Shown piece by piece: positions 8,733 to 17,332 of a stretch of DNA of 43,536 nt (position 1 is its first letter; each line of letters opens with the position of its first letter). Below the pieces are notes generated by a model. That model ran no database searches. It saw only the letters and a list, made by a program, of their open reading frames with translations, and was not told the origin of the DNA. This stretch comes from UBA4416 sp020846025 (GTDB lineage: Bacteria > Bacteroidota > Bacteroidia > B-17B0 > Aurantibacillaceae). Location: NCBI GenBank assembly GCA_963169295.1, contig CAUJDD010000089.1, forward strand, positions 1-43,536, written 5' to 3'. The translations under genes and the position numbers were made by a program.

Positions 8733-10136
8733 TTACTTTCCTATGCAAAATTTCCCAAAGATGTTCCCTAAAAGGTCTTCTGAGCTCACATTGCCTGTAA
8801 TCTCAGATAAAGCTTCTAAAGCATAACGAATATCAAGCGCTAAAAAATCACTTTGTATGTTTTGCTTTAATCCTTCATTTACCTTTTCTAATGATTGTTG
8901 TGCTTTTAATAATGAATCAACGTGTCTTGAGTTTGTAACTACTGTTTCGGTTGCTTGAATTGTTGAAGTATTAAACAGTTGTGTTAAATTATTTTTCAAC
9001 GTATCAATGTGTTGGTTTTGCTTAGCAGATATGTAAATTATATTATCTATACCTGAAAATTTATGTAATAATTCATCTTTTGATAATTCATCAATTTTAT
9101 TGCCAACTACTAGTAAATGTGCATTTTTAAGATGTTCTTTTATTTTTAAGATGTCTTGTTGTAATATATTCTTTTCAATGGATGCAACATCAAATAAATA
9201 AATTACAATTGCAGATTTTTTAATGACATCAAAGGCTTTGTTTACTCCTATTTGTTCTATCACATCTGTTGTGTTTCTAATGCCAGCTGTGTCAATAAAG
9301 CGGAATAGGATCCCGTTTATAATGAGTTGATCTTCTATGGTGTCGCGGGTGGTTCCAGGGATCTCACTAACGATAGCACGTTCATCTTCTAGCAGCATAT
9401 TGAGCAATGTAGATTTTCCAGCATTAGGCTTTCCAACTATAGCTACTGGTACTCCGTTTTTTATCACATTGCCAATCTCAAAACTGTGTATGAGTTTACG
9501 AATAGACTGTAAAATAGTTTGTACTAATTGATTTAATTCTTTTCTGTTTGCAAACTCAACATCTTCTTCACTAAAATCTAATTCTAGTTCAATTAATGAA
9601 GCAAAGTTGAGTAAGTTTTCACGTAATAATACTATTTGATGACTAAAACCACCACGCATTTGCTGCATGGCTACTTGATGTGAGGAAGCGGAATGACTCG
9701 CAATTAAATCAGCTACTGCTTCGGCCTGACTTAAATCAAATTTTCCGTTTAAAAATGCTCTGAGTGTAAATTCACCTGCTTGTGCAGGGCGCGCACCCTG
9801 TGCATAAAGTAATTGTAGAATTTGTTGTTGAATATACGTTGATCCATGACATGATATTTCAATGACATCTTCACCTGTATATGTGTTTGGAGCCTTAAAT
9901 ATGGTAATTAATACTTCATCTATAATTTGATTATTTTGATTAACGATTACACCAAAATGAGCGGTGTGGCTATTTTTCAGTTGTAGTAATTTAGGTTTTA
10001 ATTGTTTGGATTTAAAAACAGTTTCAGAAATCGAAAATGCCTTGTTGCCACTTAACCGTATAACTGCAATGGCACCACTTCCATGAGGCGTTGCCAGGGC
10101 AGCAATGGTGTCGTTATTTAATAAATAGCTACTCAT
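8733..10136 (-). CDS. mnmE: tRNA uridine-5-carboxymethylaminomethyl modification GTPase MnmE
   Basis: With MnmG, MnmE modifies the wobble uridine (U34) of certain tRNAs, using GTP hydrolysis and methylene-tetrahydrofolate. The N-terminal folate-binding domain begins DTIAALATPHGSGAIAVIRLSG and contains ARPAQAGEFTLRAFLNGK. The G domain inserted in the helical region shows P-loop GKPNAGKST, DTAG and NKID. The protein ends in CIGK, the family's C-terminal Cys motif. The frame extends to a TTG at 10151, but ATG 10136 (MSSYLLNNDT) gives the usual N-terminus and 467 residues. A -7 element at 10149-10156 overlaps that TTG, which supports the shorter form. The gene is monocistronic and divergent from the ABC ATPase. 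Confidence 0.95.
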   Translation of the reverse strand: MSSYLLNNDTIAALATPHGSGAIAVIRLSGNKAFSISETVFKSKQLKPKLLQLKNSHTAHFGVIVNQNNQIIDEVLITIFKAPNTYTGEDVIEISCHGSTYIQQQILQLLYAQGARPAQAGEFTLRAFLNGKFDLSQAEAVADLIASHSASSHQVAMQQMRGGFSHQIVLLRENLLNFASLIELELDFSEEDVEFANRKELNQLVQTILQSIRKLIHSFEIGNVIKNGVPVAIVGKPNAGKSTLLNMLLEDERAIVSEIPGTTRDTIEDQLIINGILFRFIDTAGIRNTTDVIEQIGVNKAFDVIKKSAIVIYLFDVASIEKNILQQDILKIKEHLKNAHLLVVGNKIDELSKDELLHKFSGIDNIIYISAKQNQHIDTLKNNLTQLFNTSTIQATETVVTNSRHVDSLLKAQQSLEKVNEGLKQNIQSDFLALDIRYALEALSEITGNVSSEDLLGNIFGKFCIGK

Positions 10137-10148
10137 ATTTTGAGTTTG

Positions 10149-10156
10149 CAAAGTTA
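10149..10156 (-). promoter_or_regulatory. -7 element of mnmE
   Basis: TAACTTTG on the minus strand, 12 nt before ATG 10136. It overlaps the alternative TTG start at 10151, which argues that translation begins at 10136. The leader would be about 5 nt long. Confidence 0.55.
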
Positions 10157-10241
10157 TTAATTAATGTTAATATTTGAGAAATCAATAAACTATTAAAGTA
10201 CTTTTTTTTAGTTATATTCGTTATGACTCAAAATTACCTTT

Positions 10242-11447
10242 ATGTTTAATACCTCTTCAGAGTATATCCAAGAAATTACTCAAAGTATTTCTAATGCGGA
10301 TTATAGCCTTTCTTCAAGGCGCATGTTAGATTTTTTATATGATTACAATGTTAGTTCAAATGCAGAATTAAAACGATTGAGTTATGAAATTCGACAAAAC
10401 TATTTAACTCTTTCGCAAGATGAAAGTTTAAAAATAACGAAGTTACAAGAACAATGTCATGCTTGGCTGCAATTGGCAAATCAGTTAATGATTCATCTTC
10501 CTCAGAGCCAAGTACCTAATGAGAATACCATTGTATATTCTGCAAGCGAGTTGAGTAAAGAATTTGTTTCGGCTAATCGTAGTTTTAAGTTACATCCTTT
10601 GTCTTTAGAAATTAAACTAGGAGAATTAACGGCTGTTGTGGGAGAAAATGGTAATGGTAAAACAACACTGTTGAGACTAGTGTCGGGAGAGCTTGCTAAA
10701 AGTACAGGCAATGTGATTTATTTCGAAAATCAACAAAATGATTGGTATAACATAAAAGGTAAAATAGCTTACATTCCTCAACGCCCCAATAGATGGTATG
10801 GTACTTTGATTGATAATTTACATTTTTATTGTACAATAAAGGGTATTAAGCATGAAGATAATGAAGATCATGTTAATTACATTTTACATCGCTTAGGCTT
10901 ATATCAATTTCGTAATTTAAAATGGACGGAGATTTCGAGTGGTTATCGTTTACGATTTGAATTGGCTAAAGCTTTAATGATGCGACCACAATTATTAATA
11001 TTAGATGAGCCTTTGGCTAATTTAGATATCAATGCCCAACAATTGTTTATTCAAGATTTAAAATATTTGTCACAGTCGGTGAAAAACCCAATGGGTGTTA
11101 TTTTAAGTTCACAGCAATTACACGAATTGGAACGTAATTGTCAAAATATAATTTTTATCAAACAAGGTAAAACCATTTATAGTGGAAATCAACAAGCATT
11201 TGCAACTAACCGACAAGCCAATGCGTATGAAATAGGAGGGAACTTTAATTATCTACAAATTAAGGAGTATCTTTCAACTCTTAGTGATATAAAAATTATT
11301 GATTCGGGTACGGTGTTTATTATCAATACGCCACTACATATCGATAGTGCTACAATTCTTAAAACAATTACAGATAAGCAAATTCCTGTTAATTATTTCC
11401 GTGATATTTCTAAATCAACTCGTCAATTATTTCAAAAAGATATTTAA
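10242..11447 (+). CDS. ABC-type ATPase with N-terminal helical extension and atypical motifs
   Basis: 401 residues. The first 95 or so are helical and not part of an ABC domain. The nucleotide-binding domain follows: Walker A GENGNGKT (134-141), Q-loop Gln180, Walker B LLILDE (251-256) and D-loop ANLD. Two motifs are unusual. The signature is ISSGYR in place of LSGGQ, and the switch position after Walker B reads ILSSQQLHEL, with Gln where a His is normally found. About 100 C-terminal residues form an extra mixed alpha/beta part. The gene is 11 nt upstream of a large polytopic membrane protein, so the pair probably forms one transporter or membrane machine. Substrate and direction are unknown. 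The sequence TACCTTTA abuts the start codon. Confidence 0.85.
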   Translation: MFNTSSEYIQEITQSISNADYSLSSRRMLDFLYDYNVSSNAELKRLSYEIRQNYLTLSQDESLKITKLQEQCHAWLQLANQLMIHLPQSQVPNENTIVYSASELSKEFVSANRSFKLHPLSLEIKLGELTAVVGENGNGKTTLLRLVSGELAKSTGNVIYFENQQNDWYNIKGKIAYIPQRPNRWYGTLIDNLHFYCTIKGIKHEDNEDHVNYILHRLGLYQFRNLKWTEISSGYRLRFELAKALMMRPQLLILDEPLANLDINAQQLFIQDLKYLSQSVKNPMGVILSSQQLHELERNCQNIIFIKQGKTIYSGNQQAFATNRQANAYEIGGNFNYLQIKEYLSTLSDIKIIDSGTVFIINTPLHIDSATILKTITDKQIPVNYFRDISKSTRQLFQKDI

Positions 11448-11458
11448 ACTTAATTACT

Positions 11459-13009
11459 ATGCTTACATTCTTAGCTCCTAAATTTATGAAGGCCTTCGAC
11501 AAGTTTTTATTGTTGAACTACCCTTTTTGGTTTATCGTTAAAATCCATTACATATTATATTTTACTATACTTATGTGGTTGCTTAGTTTTGGTATTGGAT
11601 ATTTATTACATATTGATATTACCGATTATAGCCCCGAAGCAGTTTCGGGAACATGGATTTTCTTCATGGCTGTCTTAGCTGTTATTTTGTTTTGCGTGTG
11701 GATGTATCATCTCACCATTTATAATAATGAAGACCATTATGGGAAATTTACAAAATGGGATGATGTTAAATTTTTAGGTGTCTTTATTATTGGTATAAAT
11801 TTATTAATGTCCTTTTCTTATCCAATGCAATGGGTAGTGAAACATCGTTTGGCCAATACATTTACCGATGCACAATTAGCACAACAGTACAATACCTTAA
11901 ACTTAGGACATAAATATATAGGAAATAATATTGATGATTATCAATATTGCGGTTTTGATGTTCATGATACAATTTCATATCAACAAGCTCAAAGTGATAC
12001 CAATTGTTTTAAAAATGGAAGTATGTATCGCGACTTGAATAAGTACAAGAATTTTGTAAGATTTTCACCAGATAAGAATGATTATGATTATGACCTCATT
12101 CGCTTTTGGGATAAATCGGAAATTAAGGCGAGTAAAGAGTTTTCGGATAATATGATGTCTGCATCAGGTATAGAAAAAGCCTATCAACAACATCAATCCG
12201 ATGGTGCTAAACTAGGTGCGATTGATGATTATTTTAAAGTAGTGAAAATTTATAATTCGGATAAATATGATTACCAAAATATGGGTTATTCTTATACCCC
12301 AAAGGATTATTTGGATAATTATAACCATTATGAGAAAACATGTGTCATTGGATTTCCTGTAGCCTATAACTATAAAGGAACTACAAGTATCGAATATGAG
12401 CAAGAGGCATATTTACCTACTCCCGACGTTTCTTATCAGCTTAATAACATCTTCAAAGCAAAGTTTACCAAAATTTATTTGGTGAGTTTATCATATCTCC
12501 GTTTTTGTTTTTATTTTTCATTTTATGCTTCATTATTAATGATTCTATTTAGAAATAATCGTTGGCAACATTACTTGGTTACAGCTGTTACAGTAATCTT
12601 ATTATCTATTATTATTGGAATTATTTCATTAATTAGTTTACCTAGTGCTTATCCAACTCTTTATATATTAGTATGGGTAGTAGCAGGTATTATGAGTATA
12701 AAGTACTCCTATAAGAGAGAGAGATACAGTGTGATTGATGTAGTAGCAACCAATATATTTTATATTGGTTTACCTTTGATGCCTTATTTTCTTTGTGAGT
12801 ATGCCCATGAAATTTTTGGTTGGTATAAATGTAGCTTCTCAGACGTAGATGATATTCAAGCTCAGATTGAATGCTCAATAAAGGAATACACGTTTAAAAA
12901 CATTTGTTATTATGCTCGTGTAATTGGAATTACCGTGTTTATCGTATTGGTTATGCCATTTTATAAAGTTTTCTTTATAAATCAAAAGGCATTACCAAAT
13001 GTAAAATAA
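11459..13009 (+). CDS. Polytopic membrane protein, probable partner of the ABC ATPase
   Basis: 516 residues with about eight hydrophobic segments. Three lie near residues 29-52, 63-88 and 104-127. A hydrophilic region of roughly 210 residues follows, rich in Tyr, Asp, Asn and Lys. Five more segments lie near 341-366, 374-397, 400-418, 428-454 and 482-508. I recognise no permease family (no FtsX, ABC-2 or BPD_transp signature), but the three-plus-loop-plus-five layout is compatible with an ABC-2-like membrane subunit carrying a large extracytoplasmic domain. The start codon is 12 nt from the upstream stop, so co-transcription is very likely. It ends 17 nt before the convergent Omp28 gene. Confidence 0.8.
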   Translation: MLTFLAPKFMKAFDKFLLLNYPFWFIVKIHYILYFTILMWLLSFGIGYLLHIDITDYSPEAVSGTWIFFMAVLAVILFCVWMYHLTIYNNEDHYGKFTKWDDVKFLGVFIIGINLLMSFSYPMQWVVKHRLANTFTDAQLAQQYNTLNLGHKYIGNNIDDYQYCGFDVHDTISYQQAQSDTNCFKNGSMYRDLNKYKNFVRFSPDKNDYDYDLIRFWDKSEIKASKEFSDNMMSASGIEKAYQQHQSDGAKLGAIDDYFKVVKIYNSDKYDYQNMGYSYTPKDYLDNYNHYEKTCVIGFPVAYNYKGTTSIEYEQEAYLPTPDVSYQLNNIFKAKFTKIYLVSLSYLRFCFYFSFYASLLMILFRNNRWQHYLVTAVTVILLSIIIGIISLISLPSAYPTLYILVWVVAGIMSIKYSYKRERYSVIDVVATNIFYIGLPLMPYFLCEYAHEIFGWYKCSFSDVDDIQAQIECSIKEYTFKNICYYARVIGITVFIVLVMPFYKVFFINQKALPNVK

Positions 13010-13026
13010 ATGAGATAACGTTTCAG

Positions 13027-13887
13027 TTACTTTACGTGTTTTTCTTCGGTTTGTAATACTTCGTAGTAAGTTGGGCTATTCGGATCAGCATCGTATATAT
13101 AAGCTACCACATGGCATTTTTCAGGGCGATATGAAGTGTTAATGGATTTAGTATAAACTTTAGTGATTGAGTCATTTAAAAAAGCTCCCGAAGCAAATAC
13201 AGCATCTCCCCACGTACTATTTATGGCATCGCGTAACACATGGTTAAAAACATAATTAGTAATTTTTTGTGATGGAGCAGGAGGGGATACAATTCGATAA
13301 TCTAGTTGTTCGGCTACGATACTATCTTCTGTTAAAAGCACAACTAATTTATACATGCCCGAATTAGTAGTAAGCGATTTTACGGTTACTTTTGTGTTTA
13401 ATAAATTACTAGAAGCTGTAAAGGAGTTATTTATTTTTAATTCAAATTTGGCAGCTGTAGAAAGCATTTGAACAGTTTCTGCTTCCCATGAAGAATAGGC
13501 TTTAATAAAACCTCCTGTCCCATGTCCCACACGATTAATTAAACCGTTAGGGTTTCCTGCTGATGAAATACCAAATTCAGTGTCATAAGCATTGCCAGTT
13601 GCAGTTCTAAAATCGGTAGGATAAGAAGCATTGATGTTGGCAAATGAACCAGCATGTATAGCAATTGGAATTATTTTTTCACCATATACATTATGTAAAT
13701 ATCTAAGTGTATCAGCTGCGGCTGGGCAATTACCACATTTATGACCAGTGTAATCTTCTATTAATACTTTTCTATTGCCACTTATTACTTGCACATTCGG
13801 ATCTCTCGCATCTTTCACTTTATCGCAGCAGGTAAAACAAGTGGTGATGCTGATACATAATGCTGAAATTAAAATATAATTTTTCAT
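13027..13887 (-). CDS. Omp28-family outer membrane lipoprotein with CxxC
   Basis: 286 residues, resembling Porphyromonas Omp28. The N-terminus is a lipoprotein-type signal with a Cys cluster at about residues 17-21 (ITTCFTCCDK). The mature start carries a thioredoxin-like segment: VLIEDYTGHKCGNCPAAADTL, where CGNC is in the position of a redox CxxC, followed by IIPIAIHAGSF. The C-terminal half is beta-rich. Location is expected to be the outer membrane or periplasmic face. It is the last of three minus-strand genes, 12 nt after the DUF6029 barrel and downstream of tlpA. The reducing or oxidising role of the CxxC is inference; the family itself is poorly characterised. Confidence 0.82.
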   Translation of the reverse strand: MKNYILISALCISITTCFTCCDKVKDARDPNVQVISGNRKVLIEDYTGHKCGNCPAAADTLRYLHNVYGEKIIPIAIHAGSFANINASYPTDFRTATGNAYDTEFGISSAGNPNGLINRVGHGTGGFIKAYSSWEAETVQMLSTAAKFELKINNSFTASSNLLNTKVTVKSLTTNSGMYKLVVLLTEDSIVAEQLDYRIVSPPAPSQKITNYVFNHVLRDAINSTWGDAVFASGAFLNDSITKVYTKSINTSYRPEKCHVVAYIYDADPNSPTYYEVLQTEEKHVK

Positions 13888-13899
13888 TGGCTATATTTT

Positions 13900-15621
13900 T
13901 TAAAAACTAGATGAAATACTTAAACTTAAACCATTTGATGCTGGAACAAAACGACACACGCCACCTGCACAAAAAATGCCTTGACGCTGACGCCCATAAC
14001 TTATTGATATACGGGTAGGCCCACTAATATAGGCTAACATGCCATAGTAATAATGTACACGTTTCGTAATATCCGGATTATTGTAGTTATATTGGTCGGC
14101 AACTGTAATACTCCAGTGAGTTGAAGGTGTCCATTCAACTAAAGCTGATACCCATGAACCAGTATTACCAATAATGTTTTTTTCATTAGTTACTGGATCT
14201 ATTTTCTTGTCTTTGTAATCATAGCTTGCAAAATAACCTTGACCTTCAAAACGAATTGCTGAATTAGATTTATATCTCCAAGTTAAATCTATCACACCTA
14301 TATTTGAATGAATATCTGGATGTTCTTCTTTATCAAGAGTATTAAATTGAACAATGGATTGATTTAAGAATTGGTTAGCATACATTAATGTTATTTTTAA
14401 CTTCTTTGTAAATTTCTTTGTAATTTCAATATTAAAATCGTGGTAATACTCATCACCTACAGAGCCATAATTAGTAGTATATTTATAATGGTTGGCAGTA
14501 TCTTTTATTACTGGAATCCCAGTAGTATCTGTTCCAAAAAACATTGAACCGTTCAAAGTTATATCCATTCCATACTTACCACCAAGCCAAGTTCCTTTTT
14601 TTACTTTATATTGTATTTCTGCACTTCCACCAATTTCACCGTTTGGTTGGGTTGCATAAGGATAATAAGCCATTAATGAATAGGTGTGAAATTTACTAAA
14701 GTCAGGCAAATAATTAATCATGTCAATGGTATTGGTTGCATTACGGTCGCTTCTAAAACTCATGTTGTCAATCATTTTACCAGAAAGTAAAAATGAGAAA
14801 CCATTGGTGGCATAGGAGGTGGACGCAATTAAAGCATGACCATCACGATAGCTATAGTGATTTTGATATGAAGGGTCGTTAGCTTTGAAAGCATATTCTG
14901 CATTAAAATTAAAACCACCTCGAATTACGGTAAAACGACCTGAACCAGCAGCTACATTTTCTGGTAAAACTAACGTAGGATCTTGGTCTTGTTGGTACTT
15001 ACTTACAAAATTACCACCAATGATTACTTTTGTTTTGAGTTTTCCGAGGGTTGAATCAAATAGTTCCATTACATTTACTTCTCCATCAATACCACGAACG
15101 GTTCCTGGCGATAATGAAAAATATGTTCGTTGTTTACCTATTACTCCTTTAAGTGTTATACCATTTTTAGGTCTAAATATCACACGCATACCATCCATAG
15201 CATTGTCGTATAATAATCCGCGGTTTTCATAAGCTCTAAATACAATGCCACTTCCAAATTGTTCGTAATAATTTCCTACGGTAATATCAATATCTTTATG
15301 GGCATATCTTGCAAAACGGTATGGTACTCCTGAACCTTTATAACCAGATAAAAAGCCTAATAATGGAGGGTTATAACTCTCAAAGCGACCGCCTGCACTA
15401 AAACCTCCACGAGTATAGGTTATATTTCCAAAAGCATTATATCTAAATAATTCACTTCCAGGATCAGCCCCAATGGCACTATCTTTTTGGTAATAAGCCC
15501 CATCAAATTGAAAATTGCCATGTATAGCACCTGGATCTTCTTTAAAGCTTTGCGATTTTAAATTTATGCTAAGCACTAAACCCAATAAAGCTAAATAATA
15601 TTTAGATTGTGAATAAACCAT
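13900..15621 (-). CDS. DUF6029-family outer membrane beta-barrel protein
   Basis: 573 residues with a signal peptide (hydrophobic stretch to about residue 24, ending KSQ). The rest is alternating aromatic beta-strand sequence with Gly and Asn turns, ending in Phe (LSLSISSSF), as outer-membrane barrels do. Recognisable parts include YYEQFGSGIVFRAYENRGLL near residue 120 and the C-terminal GRQRQGIFCAGGVCRFVPAS. That last segment holds the only two mature cysteines I notice, spaced C-x4-C, which probably form a disulfide. I assign it to DUF6029, a Bacteroidota family of unknown function. It lies between tlpA (40 nt upstream) and the Omp28 gene (12 nt downstream). Confidence 0.75.
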   Translation of the reverse strand: MVYSQSKYYLALLGLVLSINLKSQSFKEDPGAIHGNFQFDGAYYQKDSAIGADPGSELFRYNAFGNITYTRGGFSAGGRFESYNPPLLGFLSGYKGSGVPYRFARYAHKDIDITVGNYYEQFGSGIVFRAYENRGLLYDNAMDGMRVIFRPKNGITLKGVIGKQRTYFSLSPGTVRGIDGEVNVMELFDSTLGKLKTKVIIGGNFVSKYQQDQDPTLVLPENVAAGSGRFTVIRGGFNFNAEYAFKANDPSYQNHYSYRDGHALIASTSYATNGFSFLLSGKMIDNMSFRSDRNATNTIDMINYLPDFSKFHTYSLMAYYPYATQPNGEIGGSAEIQYKVKKGTWLGGKYGMDITLNGSMFFGTDTTGIPVIKDTANHYKYTTNYGSVGDEYYHDFNIEITKKFTKKLKITLMYANQFLNQSIVQFNTLDKEEHPDIHSNIGVIDLTWRYKSNSAIRFEGQGYFASYDYKDKKIDPVTNEKNIIGNTGSWVSALVEWTPSTHWSITVADQYNYNNPDITKRVHYYYGMLAYISGPTRISISYGRQRQGIFCAGGVCRFVPASNGLSLSISSSF

Positions 15622-15661
15622 ATAAGAAAAGGGAGATTATAAATGATGTACGATATATTAA

Positions 15662-16177
15662 TTAGTGCGAGATTTTTTCACCCTTAACTAATTTTTTGAC
15701 ATTTTCAAACAATATTTCTTCGTCGCCTTCGGCGTAGGAATTGTGGCTCCACACAATTTCGCCTTTCCCGTCTATTAAAAAGGTGTGAGGTACATTATTT
15801 ACATTCATGGCTCTTTTAAAATCTTGATTTTCGTCAATGTAAACTTCGTATGTCCATCCTTTTGATTTCACATCAGTAACAACTTTACCCGAACTACGAG
15901 CGTCGTCTATTGAAATTGCAATTAATTTTACACCAGTTTCTTTTTGTAACTCGGCATACTCTTCATTGATAGCATCAAGTTCTTTTTTACACGGTTTGCA
16001 CCAAGTAGCCCAAAAACTTATAATCATTGGTTTTCCATCATTACTAAAAGTATTAGAATTGATGCTAGTACCATCTAAATTTTTTACTGTAGCAGAAGGA
16101 AGTTTTCCACCATTATTAAAAGTAAAAGAAGTAAGAGTTAATATAATGGCAAATGAGATTACAATAAGCTGTTTCAT
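15662..16177 (-). CDS. TlpA-like periplasmic thioredoxin
   Basis: 171 residues, exported: MKQLIVISFAIILTLTSF is a signal peptide. The thioredoxin fold carries SFWATWCKPCKKELD with the WCxxC active site at about residues 56-60, and the cis-Pro loop NNVPHTFLIDGKGEIVW near residue 128. Proteins of this TlpA/ResA kind reduce disulfides in envelope proteins, for example in cytochrome c maturation. It is the first gene of the set leading into the DUF6029 barrel and Omp28, which suggests those cysteine-containing proteins as partners, though that is inference. A TATATTTG promoter element is 23 nt upstream. Confidence 0.88.
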   Translation of the reverse strand: MKQLIVISFAIILTLTSFTFNNGGKLPSATVKNLDGTSINSNTFSNDGKPMIISFWATWCKPCKKELDAINEEYAELQKETGVKLIAISIDDARSSGKVVTDVKSKGWTYEVYIDENQDFKRAMNVNNVPHTFLIDGKGEIVWSHNSYAEGDEEILFENVKKLVKGEKISH

Positions 16178-16199
16178 AACTGTTAAATTTTTGTTTCAG

Positions 16200-16207
16200 C
16201 AAATATA
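16200..16207 (-). promoter_or_regulatory. -7 element of the tlpA-DUF6029-omp28 unit
   Basis: TATATTTG on the minus strand, 22 nt before ATG 16177. The -33 region is not well matched. It probably drives all three genes, as no other promoter or terminator is visible between them. Confidence 0.5.
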
Positions 16208-16356
16208 CTAAAAGGATTAAAATTTAGTGGAGTTAAAGTCATATAATAGAAAATTAAAATTGGATTCTTAACGACTTTTATGAAGAATTATCATCAGAGT
16301 ATTACTTTATCTAAACTTTATTGATATTCAAAGATTCGATGCAATGTTTTCCTTCT

Positions 16357-16398
16357 TCAAAAACAAAAAGCCATTCTTAAAACTTAAGAATGGCTTTT
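16357..16398 (-). terminator. Rho-independent terminator of the Gly-linker lipoprotein gene
   Basis: Inverted repeat with 15-nt arms: AAAAGCCATTCTTAA at 16366-16380 and its complement at 16384-16398, with a 3-nt loop. On the minus strand it is followed by TTTTTGTTTTTG. It begins 21 nt past the stop of the 16419-17207 gene. Confidence 0.85.
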
Positions 16399-16418
16399 AA
16401 AACAAATTAATGAGTGAA

Positions 16419-17207
16419 TTAGTTAGTTACACTAATGCTTCTATTAGTAGTACTTAAATTAATAAAGTAATATTTTTTGGTAGATGCCGTTGTGTTATTG
16501 AATTTATAAGCTGTAATGGTCATAAATGCATTTGAAGAAAGATCTAATGTGCCCATTTCAGATGAAGAGAATGTATGCGAAGTTTGAGTGGCACCTTTCA
16601 TTTTATAAATTGTTTTACTTCCAGATGTAATTTGGAAACATAATGAATCAGCATTTGATACCGAACTCGTGCTAAAAGTAAATGCACTACCTTTGCTTAC
16701 AGATGTAATACTAGGTAATGTAGGATTTGAAGGAAAACCATTAGCGGTATATGTAAAAGCCGGAACATTAGTTGCTGAATTACCAGCTATACTCCATTTT
16801 GAATTACTGCTCCAGTTAATTCCAGTTGATTTAGGAGTAAAGATATAAGCATTATTTGATTGCTTTGCTAAAGTAGAATCGTTGGCAGTAATGGCACCAC
16901 CATCTACTAATGTAGAAGAACCTGCAGCGTCGAATAAACTAGCTGTTGCACTTCCCATTGTAGTTGTAACTTCCATTGTAGTTCCAGGTACTGCAACTAT
17001 GGCATTAACTTTCGATGCTATCATTGTACCGTTTCCATCAGTAAAACTTGGTGTTACAGGGGCATTTGATGCACTTCCTCCACCACCGCCGCCTGGTGTT
17101 GTTGGGGTTTCGGTTTCTGGCTCAGTATTATCTTTTTTTGAACATGATGTTAAAGTTATTGTACCAGCAATAACTAGTAATCCTAATAAATAAATGTGTT
17201 TTTTCAT
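16419..17207 (-). CDS. Secreted lipoprotein with Gly-rich linker, function unknown
   Basis: 262 residues. The signal peptide ends in the lipobox LTSC-S at about residues 19-23. A charged/Pro/Thr tether follows, then a run of six glycines (GGGGGG). The remainder is Ser/Thr/Ala-rich and beta-predicted, with no cysteine, no catalytic-looking motif and no T9SS sorting domain. The tether followed by a beta domain suggests a surface- or periplasm-exposed lipoprotein. I recognise no family. It is transcribed alone: a terminator follows it, and it is divergent from fmt across a 125-nt gap. Confidence 0.7.
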   Translation of the reverse strand: MKKHIYLLGLLVIAGTITLTSCSKKDNTEPETETPTTPGGGGGGSASNAPVTPSFTDGNGTMIASKVNAIVAVPGTTMEVTTTMGSATASLFDAAGSSTLVDGGAITANDSTLAKQSNNAYIFTPKSTGINWSSNSKWSIAGNSATNVPAFTYTANGFPSNPTLPSITSVSKGSAFTFSTSSVSNADSLCFQITSGSKTIYKMKGATQTSHTFSSSEMGTLDLSSNAFMTITAYKFNNTTASTKKYYFINLSTTNRSISVTN

Positions 17208-17281
17208 AGTAATAATAATTTAATAATTGATACAAAATTAAAAAGTTTAATTTTTAATGCTATACCCTGCTTTGGGTATTT

Positions 17282-17313
17282 TTTGTTCGTAATCAATTAA
17301 GAATGTAACTTTA
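17282..17313 (+). promoter_or_regulatory. Promoter of fmt
   Basis: TTTG at 17282-17285, a 20-nt spacer, then TAACTTTA at 17306-17313. This is close to the Bacteroidota TTTG-N19-TAnnTTTG pattern with one mismatch in the -7 box. The start codon is 19 nt downstream. Confidence 0.55.
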
Positions 17314-17332
17314 TGCAAATTTTTAATGAAAG

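Noticed and set aside
8629..8826. Short plus-strand ORF of 65 codons
   Set aside because: It runs into the antisense of the mnmE 3' end, has no recognisable protein features, and a minus-strand promoter element lies in it.
17262..17285. ATACCC-tgcttt-GGGTAT hairpin followed by T residues, upstream of fmt
   Set aside because: It looks like a small plus-strand terminator, but no plus-strand gene precedes it and the stem is only 6 bp. It also merges into the -33 box of fmt.
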